NCBI GenBank assembly: GCA_031271325.1
Contig: JAISVY010000168.1
Span: 1 to 13,821 of the forward strand
Length of the DNA stretch: 13,821 bases
Reading direction: 5' to 3'
From: Oscillospiraceae bacterium
Lineage (GTDB): Bacteria; Bacillota; Clostridia; Oscillospirales; UBA929
The notes below the pieces were generated by a model. The model saw nothing but the letters and a program-made list of their open reading frames with translations. It made no database searches and was not told the DNA's origin. This document shows positions 1 to 5,436 of this stretch, one piece after another. Position 1 is the first letter of the stretch, and every line of letters starts with the position of its first letter. Made by a program: the position numbers and the translations under genes.

Positions 1-1035
1 CTGGAGCAATCGACCGGAACCGTGCTGTATGAAAAAAACGCCGACGAAAAGCTGTACCCCGCAAGCGTCACCAAAGTCATGACGCTGCTGCTGACAATGG
101 AGGCTCTTGAACGCGGTCAGCTTACGCTGAATCAAAAACTGACGGTCAGCCGCGCCGCGATGAGCATGGGCGGCTCCACGGCGTTCCTGCATGAAGGCGA
201 GCAATACACCGTTGACGAGATGCTCAAGGCGGTGACGATCGCGAGCGCGAACGACGGCTCTGTTGTTCTGGCGGAAGCGATCTCCGGCACGGAAGAGACG
301 TTTGTCGCGATGATGAACGAACGCGCGGCGCAGCTCGGACTGACGGGTACGCACTTTACCAACTGCCACGGCTTGGACGATCCGCAGCATTACACCACGG
401 CGCGTGACATCGCGGTGATGTCGCGCGCGCTGCTCGCGCACAAGGATATCCGCAATTATTCCACCGTGTGGCTCGATTCACTGCGCGACGGAACGTTCAC
501 GCTGGCCAACACCAACCGCTTGGTGCGTTTTTACGAAGGCTGCACCGGGCTGAAGACGGGAACAACCAGCAAGGCGGGCAGCTGTATCGCGGCTTCGGCG
601 GAGAGGGACGGTATGCAGCTGATCGCCGTCGTAATGAAGGCCGCGAGCACCGACGACCGTTATGAATCCGCGCGGAAAATGCTGGACTACGGTTTTGCCG
701 GTTACGCGGCGATGACCGCCTGGCCGGAAGAGGCGCTGTTGCCCGTGCCCGTAAAGCTGGGGCGTAAGGCGGAGGTGCAGCCCGTCCCCGAAGGCGAGGA
801 GACGGTGATCTACGAGAAACACAAAAAGTCGCTGGTCACGAAGACCGTCACGCTGGCCGAAGACATCAAAGCGCCGGTGGAGCGCGGGCAGCAGTTGGGC
901 GAAGTGGTCGTGGAATGCGAGGGCGCGGTGCTCGCGCGCATCCCGATTGTGGCGGCCGAATCGGTGGAGAAGCTGACATGGTGGGATGTCTTCCTCCGTC
1001 TGCTGGGGATACTGACGATGAGCGGTAAAGCGTAG
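1..1035 (+). CDS. dacB: D-alanyl-D-alanine carboxypeptidase (penicillin-binding protein, peptidase S11), 5' partial
   Basis: This enzyme removes the terminal D-Ala from peptidoglycan pentapeptides outside the membrane and so limits cross-linking. The reading frame is open from base 1, so the true start and the signal peptide lie upstream. A GTG at 22 is inside the catalytic domain and is not the start. All three serine-enzyme motifs are present, counted from base 1: S-V-T-K with the catalytic Ser at residue 22 (bases 64–75), S-A-N at 82–84, and K-T-G at 185–187 (bases 553–561). After the catalytic domain comes a beta-rich PBP5 C-terminal domain (about residues 250–320). The last ~25 residues are amphipathic and Trp-rich, as in the membrane anchors of this family. 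spmA and spmB follow after one inverted gene, recalling the Bacillus dacB–spmA–spmB cluster, so a role in spore cortex is likely. dacF is an equally possible name because the paralogues cannot be separated here. Confidence 0.93.
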   Translation: MEQSTGTVLYEKNADEKLYPASVTKVMTLLLTMEALERGQLTLNQKLTVSRAAMSMGGSTAFLHEGEQYTVDEMLKAVTIASANDGSVVLAEAISGTEETFVAMMNERAAQLGLTGTHFTNCHGLDDPQHYTTARDIAVMSRALLAHKDIRNYSTVWLDSLRDGTFTLANTNRLVRFYEGCTGLKTGTTSKAGSCIAASAERDGMQLIAVVMKAASTDDRYESARKMLDYGFAGYAAMTAWPEEALLPVPVKLGRKAEVQPVPEGEETVIYEKHKKSLVTKTVTLAEDIKAPVERGQQLGEVVVECEGAVLARIPIVAAESVEKLTWWDVFLRLLGILTMSGKA

Positions 1036-1046
1036 CCAAAAACACT

Positions 1047-1063
1047 AAAGGAGCGCCGTCTCC
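1047..1063 (+). repeat. 17-bp direct repeat, copy 1
   Basis: AAAGGAGCGCCGTCTCC occurs here and again, identical, at 1138–1154. The second copy is the left arm and loop of the terminator hairpin. This first copy lacks the matching right arm next to it. Confidence 0.8.
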
Positions 1064-1076
1064 CCGGACTGAAGCC

Positions 1077-1137
1077 GTGCAGCCATGCGCCGTTTTGCCC
1101 GGCAAGTGAGGAAAACGGCTTTGTCTGCAACCTGCAC
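1077..1137. repeat. Nested inverted repeat between the two 17-bp repeats
   Basis: An outer pair GTGCAG (1077–1082) / CTGCAC (1132–1137) encloses an inner perfect 8-bp pair GCCGTTTT (1089–1096) / AAAACGGC (1112–1119) with a 15-base loop. As RNA this could fold as one interrupted stem just upstream of the terminator. It could be a remnant of a small palindromic element or part of a compound terminator. I do not recognise a family. Confidence 0.5.
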
Positions 1138-1154
1138 AAAGGAGCGCCGTCTCC
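1138..1154 (+). repeat. 17-bp direct repeat, copy 2 (inside the terminator)
   Basis: This is identical to 1047–1063. It forms the left arm and loop of the terminator, so the terminator's right arm could in principle pair with either copy. Confidence 0.8.
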
Positions 1155-1169
1155 GGCGCTCCTTTTCTT
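1138..1169. terminator. Two-way intrinsic terminator between the carboxypeptidase gene and the abrB-like gene
   Basis: GGAGCGCC (1141–1148) pairs perfectly with GGCGCTCC (1155–1162) around a 6-base loop. AAA before the stem and TTTTCTT after it give a U-tract for + strand transcripts, and the stem can extend through A-T pairs to 11 bp. On the - strand the stem is followed by TTTGT, so it can also end the convergent abrB-like transcript. Confidence 0.85.
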
Positions 1170-1178
1170 ATGACGGGA

Positions 1179-1421
1179 TCACAAAGTCTTCAGTTGAGAC
1201 ATACAGTTGGAGCAAATATATTTTTCTTTGTACGCGGTGAGATTCTCCGGGTTGCCGCAGAAGACGCAGGAAAGTTCGTATTTTTTTAACACGACGCAGT
1301 TTCCGTCGACGTAGATTTCGATCGGGTCTTTTTCCGCGATGTCCAGCGTACGCCGCAGCTCGATGGGAAGAACGATGCGCCCTAGTTCGTCGACTTTCCT
1401 TGTGATCCCGGTGGATTTCAT
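1179..1421 (-). CDS. AbrB/SpoVT-type transition-state regulator with C-terminal Cys4 motif
   Basis: This is an 80-residue DNA-binding protein. Residues 1–47 match the AbrB swapped-hairpin domain very closely, including the V-D-E-L-G-R-I-V-L-P run at 10–19 and the E-L-R-R-T-L stretch at 21–26. In Bacillus, AbrB represses post-exponential and sporulation genes during growth. The C-terminal half differs from Bacillus AbrB: it has C52-x-x-C55 and C70-x-x-C73, a zinc-ribbon-like pair that I infer binds Zn. ATG at 1421–1419 is preceded by AAGGAG (bases 1434–1429 on this strand), a near-ideal ribosome binding site. It lies inverted between the carboxypeptidase gene and spmAB and is read from the consensus promoter at 1494–1522. 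Its target genes cannot be told from the sequence; the flanking sporulation genes are candidates. GC content is lower than in its neighbours. Confidence 0.88.
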   Translation of the reverse strand: MKSTGITRKVDELGRIVLPIELRRTLDIAEKDPIEIYVDGNCVVLKKYELSCVFCGNPENLTAYKEKYICSNCMSQLKTL

Positions 1422-1493
1422 AAACGGTTCTCCTTGTGAAAAAATTTCGGCGATTATAGCGTCATTTTGTGGTAAATTCGCCGTTTGATGACA

Positions 1494-1522
1494 ATTATAG
1501 ACGAATTTTGCAAATCTGTCAA
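1494..1522 (-). promoter_or_regulatory. Perfect consensus sigma-A-type promoter for the abrB-like gene
   Basis: On the - strand TTGACA (1522–1517) and TATAAT (1499–1494) are both perfect and separated by exactly 17 bases. Transcription would start near 1487 and give a leader of about 65 bases. A second TATAAT lies at 1458–1453 but has no good -35 box. The promoter sits inside the leader of the divergent spmA gene. Confidence 0.85.
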
Positions 1523-1533
1523 TAGCTTATCGA

Positions 1534-1543
1534 AAAAAGGCGG
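1534..1543 (+). promoter_or_regulatory. Ribosome binding site that fixes the spmA start
   Basis: AAAAAGGCGG lies 7 bases before ATG 1551. The in-frame TTG 1485 and ATG 1488 further upstream have no such site and would add a hydrophilic extension not seen in SpmA, so 1551 is preferred. Confidence 0.6.
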
Positions 1544-1550
1544 ATGTACG

Positions 1551-2132
1551 ATGGCGATGTCTGTTTTGCTGGTGGTCATGATGCTGGTGGCCGTCATATA
1601 CTCCCTGTTTGCGGGAACGGTTTCGGAGATGTCCGCCGGGCTTTTGGGCGGCGCCGAGCAGGCGGTAAAGCTCGGCATTACGATGGCCGGCGTTCTTTGC
1701 CTGTGGAGCGGCGTGGTGGAGGTGATGCGGCGGGCGGGGCTGATCAAAAAGCTCTCCGACCTGTTGAAATTTCCGCTCGGCGCGCTGTTTCCCGAGACGC
1801 GCTCGGACGATTCGCTGCGCGGGGATTTGGCGGCGTCCGTCTCGGCGAACCTCTTGGGGCTTGGCAACGCGGCGACGCCGCTTTCGATCCGCGCCTGCTC
1901 CCGGCTCCACGAGAGCGCGGGGCGTACGGGAGTTGCGTCGGATTCGGTGTGTATGCTGGTGATTCTCGGCGCGGGTTCGCTCCAGATCATCCCGGCGACC
2001 GTCGCGGCGGCGCGCGCGTCGCTGAACGCCGCGAACCCGTTTGACATTCTCCCGGCGGTTTGGTTCGCCACCGCCGTGAGCTGCGCAACCGGTATATTGT
2101 GCGGGCTGCTGTTGAGGAAGCTCTGGCGATGA
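1551..2132 (+). CDS. spmA: Spore maturation protein A (nucleoside-recognition Gate-domain membrane protein)
   Basis: This is a 193-residue integral membrane protein, close to the ~196 residues of Bacillus SpmA. Known role: with SpmB it is needed for full dehydration of the spore core, acting in the developing spore. The transported molecule is not established. Diagnostic is the run N-L-L-G-L-G-N-A-A-T-P at residues 100–110, conserved in SpmA. Hydrophobic segments lie near 4–22, 43–58, 133–152 and 165–187. The stop overlaps the ATG of spmB (ATGA, 2129–2132), implying translational coupling. The gene lies downstream of a carboxypeptidase gene, as in the Bacillus dacB–spmA–spmB cluster, but here an inverted abrB-like gene and a terminator intervene, so it needs its own promoter. 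I could not identify one with confidence. Confidence 0.93.
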   Translation: MAMSVLLVVMMLVAVIYSLFAGTVSEMSAGLLGGAEQAVKLGITMAGVLCLWSGVVEVMRRAGLIKKLSDLLKFPLGALFPETRSDDSLRGDLAASVSANLLGLGNAATPLSIRACSRLHESAGRTGVASDSVCMLVILGAGSLQIIPATVAAARASLNAANPFDILPAVWFATAVSCATGILCGLLLRKLWR

Positions 2133-2638
2133 TCTGGCAATTGTCGGCGCCGCTGATCATCCTCGGCGTTTCGCTCTATGCCGTCTTGCGCGGCGAAGAT
2201 ATTTTCGGCGGCTTTATCGAGGGCGCGAAAGACGGCTTGCGGGTGCTGTACCGGATTGTCCCCACACTCGTAACGCTGCTCGCGGCGATCACTATGCTGC
2301 GGGAATCGCGAGCGCTGGACGCGTTTGCCGAGCTGTGCCGCCCGCTGTTCGCGCTGATCGGCATCCCGGCGGAATGCGCGCCGCTGCTAATCATCCGCCC
2401 GTTTTCCGGCAGCGGAGCGCTCGCGATGGGGATCGAGCTGATGGCGGAGCACGGGGTGGATTCGCAGATCGGGCGCACGGTCGCCGTGATGCTCGGCAGC
2501 ACCGAAACGACCTTCTACGCGGTCAGCGTGATCTGCGGCGCGGCCGGGGTCACCAAAACGCGCTATATCATCCCGGCGGCGCTGACAGCCGACTTCGCCG
2601 GGTATATTACGGCCGCCGCCGCCGTCCGGTGGCTGTAA
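2129..2638 (+). CDS. spmB: Spore maturation protein B (Gate-domain membrane protein)
   Basis: This 169-residue membrane protein is the partner of SpmA; Bacillus SpmB is ~178 residues. The start ATG 2129 overlaps the spmA stop. The open frame extends upstream to 2060, but that extension is hydrophilic and lies inside spmA. Family features are the R-P-F-S-G-S-G-A run (residues 90–97) and the G-S-T-E-T-T-F-Y-A run (123–131), both highly conserved in SpmB. Several hydrophobic helices are present, for example 5–20, 43–57 and 146–167. It is predicted to work with SpmA in spore core dehydration. The next gene begins 142 bases later behind its own promoter, so spmB probably ends this operon, although I see no terminator with a U-tract after it. 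Confidence 0.93.
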   Translation: MIWQLSAPLIILGVSLYAVLRGEDIFGGFIEGAKDGLRVLYRIVPTLVTLLAAITMLRESRALDAFAELCRPLFALIGIPAECAPLLIIRPFSGSGALAMGIELMAEHGVDSQIGRTVAVMLGSTETTFYAVSVICGAAGVTKTRYIIPAALTADFAGYITAAAAVRWL

Positions 2639-2645
2639 CTCTTGA

Positions 2646-2674
2646 TTGCCTTTTACCCGCCCCTATAGTATACT
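2646..2674 (+). promoter_or_regulatory. Likely sigma-A promoter of the potassium uptake operon
   Basis: TTGCCT (2646–2651), 17 bases, then TATACT (2669–2674). An overlapping alternative is TTGATT (2642–2647), 16 bases, TATAGT (2664–2669). Either places the transcript start close to 2675–2681, just before the folded leader. Confidence 0.6.
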
Positions 2675-2687
2675 GTCTGCGAAGGCA

Positions 2688-2757
2688 TGTTGAAAACTGC
2701 CGGCGCGGCTTGTGACGCCGCGCCAAAGACGCCTGTTCACATGAGCGGCTTTCAACA
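2688..2757 (+). promoter_or_regulatory. Folded 5' leader of the trkA–trkH operon
   Basis: TGTTGAAA (2688–2695) pairs perfectly with TTTCAACA (2750–2757). After one mismatch the stem continues through CTGC (2697–2700) with GCGG (2745–2748), one pair being G-U. Inside is a second perfect 8-bp hairpin, GGCGCGGC (2702–2709) / GCCGCGCC (2717–2724), with a 7-base loop, then about 20 unpaired bases. There is no U-tract, so it is not a simple terminator, and the trkA ribosome binding site lies outside the fold. It does not show the conserved boxes I know for the ydaO (c-di-AMP) riboswitch. A regulatory role is inference. Confidence 0.45.
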
Positions 2758-2765
2758 CTTCGTAC

Positions 2766-2774
2766 GAAGGGGAT
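2766..2774 (+). promoter_or_regulatory. Ribosome binding site supporting the TTG start of the first trkA
   Basis: GAAGGGGAT lies 6–8 bases before TTG 2781. A nearer ATG at 2773 is in another frame and meets a stop after three codons, so TTG is the supported start. Confidence 0.65.
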
Positions 2775-2780
2775 GTCATC

Positions 2781-3212
2781 TTGAGCAAACAGGACGAGTA
2801 TACTGTCATCGCCGGGTGCGGGCGGCTGGGCGCGAATCTGGCCAATAAGCTTTCCGAAGAGGGGGAGAGCGTCACCATCATCGACAGGAATAAAGATTCC
2901 TTCCGCAAGCTCTCGCCTTCTTACTCCGGCATTTCGCTCACCGGCGACGCGACCGACCTCGGCGTGCTGCGCGATGCCGACATCGAACGCGCAAGCGCCG
3001 TGATCTCGGTCACCAACTACGATAACACCAACATCATGATAGCGCAGCTCGCCAAGAGATTGTTCGGGATCGGGCGCGTTATCGCGCGCCTGTACGACCC
3101 GGAGCGCGAATTTGTCTACCGGGAGCTGGGGATCGACACCATCTCCCCCGCCGTCCTCTCCATTCAGGAGATCGACAAACTGCTGAACAAAAAGGCGGGT
3201 GACGCGGAATGA
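2781..3212 (+). CDS. trkA: TrkA-type potassium uptake regulator, NAD-binding RCK N-domain only
   Basis: This is a 143-residue cytoplasmic RCK (TrkA-N) protein that should gate the TrkH channel encoded two genes downstream. It has a classic Rossmann motif G12-x-G14-x-x-G17 and an acidic residue ending strand 2 (D35), which favours binding of NAD(H) or a similar nucleotide. G-D-A-T-D at 55–59 is also typical. It stops after the N-domain: the RCK C-terminal ligand domain of normal (~220-residue) TrkA/KtrA is absent. The start is TTG. The stop overlaps the ATG of the second trkA (ATGA, 3209–3212), so the two are probably translated together and may form a mixed ring. The symbol refers to the family; clostridial naming varies (trkA/ktrA). 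Confidence 0.88.
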   Translation: MSKQDEYTVIAGCGRLGANLANKLSEEGESVTIIDRNKDSFRKLSPSYSGISLTGDATDLGVLRDADIERASAVISVTNYDNTNIMIAQLAKRLFGIGRVIARLYDPEREFVYRELGIDTISPAVLSIQEIDKLLNKKAGDAE

Positions 3213-3868
3213 AATCACGTGTCTTCCTGATCGGCGGGTTCAACAAGACAAAGTTTTTGGCTAACTCTCTGCTCAAAAAAGGCTACAGGGTCACCGCGAT
3301 CAACAGCGACGCGGATAAATGCCGGTCGCTGGCCGAAATAGAAAAACTGGAAGTTTTCCACGGCGACGGCTCCAAACCGTTCGTGCTGGAAGACGCCGAC
3401 GCGTATAACGCGGACATCGCCATCGCGCTAACCGACCGCGACGACGACAATATGGTCATCTGCGAACTGTGCAAGAAGAAGTTCCGCGTCAAGCGCACCG
3501 TCACGCTGATCTCCGACCCGAAAAAGATCGAGTTCTTCCACATGATCGGCATCGACGCCGTCGTGTCCTCTGTATCGACGATTGCGTCGGTGATCGAGCA
3601 GCAGGCGTTTATGGACGAGCTGACCACGCTGATCCCGATCGGAGAAGGGCGCATCCGCGTTTCGCAGGTGCCGGTCACCGAGAACGCGCCGGCGGCCGGC
3701 AAAAAACTCAAAGAGATCAACCTGCCGGTCATCGTCGGCTGCATCCAGCGCGGCACCATGAGCCTGATACCGCGCGGCGACACCCGCATCCACGCCGGCG
3801 ATATACTGGTGCTGATCTCTTCTGACGAGCATGAGACGGCGGCGGTTACCGAACTGACCGGACGGTGA
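3209..3868 (+). CDS. trkA: Second TrkA-type potassium uptake regulator, RCK N- plus C-domain
   Basis: This 219-residue protein has a TrkA-N domain (about 1–135) and a TrkA-C/RCK-C domain (about 138–219). The C-domain contains the family-like I-P-R-G-D-T-R-I-H-A-G-D-I-L-V-L run (187–202). Its nucleotide loop is degenerate: residues 9–14 read G-G-F-N-K-T instead of G-x-G-x-x-G, and the acidic residue at the end of strand 2 is N32. It may therefore bind nucleotide weakly or not at all, leaving that job to the first TrkA. Together the two proteins carry the parts of one longer TrkA, but split and unequal. Its stop overlaps the GTG start of trkH (GTGA, 3865–3868). Membrane-associated complex with TrkH is expected. 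Confidence 0.88.
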   Translation: MKSRVFLIGGFNKTKFLANSLLKKGYRVTAINSDADKCRSLAEIEKLEVFHGDGSKPFVLEDADAYNADIAIALTDRDDDNMVICELCKKKFRVKRTVTLISDPKKIEFFHMIGIDAVVSSVSTIASVIEQQAFMDELTTLIPIGEGRIRVSQVPVTENAPAAGKKLKEINLPVIVGCIQRGTMSLIPRGDTRIHAGDILVLISSDEHETAAVTELTGR

Positions 3869-5346
3869 GGCGCTTGATCCGAATCATCAAAAAAGGCAGC
3901 GATTACGGGACGCTGATTCTGCTGGTCGGTCTGCTGCTCGGCGTACCGATGCTGGTGCTGCCGTTTTACCCGGAGGAGGCGCGGTTTCTGCCGGCGTTCC
4001 TGATTCCGGCGCTCGCGTCTGCCGCACTGGGTTTTTGCATCTGCCTGTGCACCTACCGCCGGGAAGAAGACGACGCCCGGCAGCAGGGCGCGCGGCGCGG
4101 CAGTTCCCCGATTCTTTTTATCTGGCTGTATAACTTCCTGATCGGCGCTTTGCCGTTTGTGCTTGCCGGGCAGCTGGACTTTTTGCGGGCGCTGTTCGAA
4201 TCGGTCAGCGGCTGGACGACGACCGGGCTGACGGTGATGGACGTTACGGTTACGCCGCGTGTGTTTTTGTTTTTCCGCAGTTTTATGCAGTATTGCGGCG
4301 GCGTGGGGTTTGTCGTGATGATCGTCTCGGTCATACAGGGCAAGCACTCAATGGCGCTGTACAGCGCGGAAGGGCATCAGGACATGCTCCGCCCCAGTCT
4401 GCGCCGGACGGCGCGGGTGATGTTCGCGATTTACGGCGGTTTTCTGTTTCTCGGAACGCTTTCGTATTGGGCGTTCGGCATGGATATGTTTGATGCCGTG
4501 TGCCACGCCATGTCCGCGCTCGCCACCGCCGGGTTTACGACGCAGGCGGGCGGTATCGGAGCTTACGGCAGTCTGCCGGTTGAAATTGTCACCGTCGTGC
4601 TGATGCTGATCGGCGCGTCCAACTTCGCGGTGCTGCTGCTGCTGACGGAAGGCAAACTCCGCCAAGTCTTCCGGGTGACCGAAATGCGGTTTATGTTCGG
4701 AGCGCTTGCGGTGTTCGTGCCGCTGATGACGGCGTCGTTCGCGCTGGGTTCGCGCATGGGGTTTTGGGAGAGCTTGCGCCACGCCCTGTTCGGAACGGTC
4801 GCGGCCTTCTCCACGACGGGGTACGCCCTGTCGGAGCACACCGCGTGGCCGCAGTTCGCCTTCGGGCTGCTGATGATCCTGATCTTTATCGGAGGCAGCG
4901 CCGGTTCGACCTCCGGGGGAATCAAACTGCTCCGCGCTTACTTTGTGCTGAGGATCACGCGGGAAAACATCCGAAAGAGGATGTCCCCCGCGAACAAAAC
5001 CGCCGCGCCCGCCTACACCACCGTGCGGGGAAAAGCGCCGATCGACGGCGCGCTGATCGCCGACACGTTCGGCTTTATCGCGAGCTACACGGGCATCCTG
5101 ATCATCGGGACGCTGCTGCTGACGCTGACGGCGGGCGGTTCTGTTTTTCAGGCGTTTTTTGAGTTTATGTCCGTCCTCGGCACATCCGGTATCACGACCG
5201 GACTCACCCACGCCGGCACCAACGCGCCGACGCTGATCATCGAAATGTTCGGCATGACGCTAGGCCGGCTTGAGATCTTCGTGGTGTTCTTCGGTCTGCT
5301 CTCCGGCGTACGCCGGCTCGCGGGGAAAGCGCGGCGGGAGGGGTAA
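3865..5346 (+). CDS. trkH: TrkH/KtrB-family potassium uptake channel subunit
   Basis: This 493-residue membrane protein is of normal TrkH length and imports K+ under control of the RCK proteins upstream. It has the four pore-loop repeats expected of the superfamily, each with its filter glycine: T-T-T-G at 118–121, T-A-G-F at 221–224, S-T-T-G at 316–319 and T-S-G-I at 440–443. A glycine- and serine-rich G-G-S-A-G-S-T-S-G-G run lies in the middle of the third repeat. The GTG start overlaps the previous stop and its ribosome binding site is weak, so translational coupling is likely. TTG at 3874 in the same frame is a possible alternative. No clear terminator follows in the 90-base gap before dnaE. 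Confidence 0.93.
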   Translation: MRRLIRIIKKGSDYGTLILLVGLLLGVPMLVLPFYPEEARFLPAFLIPALASAALGFCICLCTYRREEDDARQQGARRGSSPILFIWLYNFLIGALPFVLAGQLDFLRALFESVSGWTTTGLTVMDVTVTPRVFLFFRSFMQYCGGVGFVVMIVSVIQGKHSMALYSAEGHQDMLRPSLRRTARVMFAIYGGFLFLGTLSYWAFGMDMFDAVCHAMSALATAGFTTQAGGIGAYGSLPVEIVTVVLMLIGASNFAVLLLLTEGKLRQVFRVTEMRFMFGALAVFVPLMTASFALGSRMGFWESLRHALFGTVAAFSTTGYALSEHTAWPQFAFGLLMILIFIGGSAGSTSGGIKLLRAYFVLRITRENIRKRMSPANKTAAPAYTTVRGKAPIDGALIADTFGFIASYTGILIIGTLLLTLTAGGSVFQAFFEFMSVLGTSGITTGLTHAGTNAPTLIIEMFGMTLGRLEIFVVFFGLLSGVRRLAGKARREG

Positions 5347-5436
5347 CCCGAACGTTTGTATCCCCCGTTATACGCTTATTTTGTCAGAAGCCGGAACCCA
5401 TTCGGATGTTTTACGCGAACCCAAAGGAGGCGTGTC

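Noticed and set aside
1485..1550. N-terminal extension of spmA from TTG 1485 or ATG 1488
   Set aside because: There is no suitable ribosome binding site, it overlaps the divergent promoter, and SpmA proteins start near the first membrane helix. ATG 1551 has a good site.
2688..2757. ydaO-type c-di-AMP riboswitch
   Set aside because: It is the expected class for K+ genes, but the leader is short and I cannot find the conserved unpaired boxes of that family.
4348..5211. Open frame on the - strand opposite trkH (287 codons)
   Set aside because: Highly charged, Arg/Gln/His-rich translation typical of a shadow frame; the + strand gene has all four pore loops.
5347..5436. Promoter or terminator between trkH and dnaE
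   Set aside because: TTGTAT and TTATAC-like words occur, but not at acceptable spacing, and there is no hairpin with a T-run. Nothing beyond the dnaE ribosome binding site is supported.
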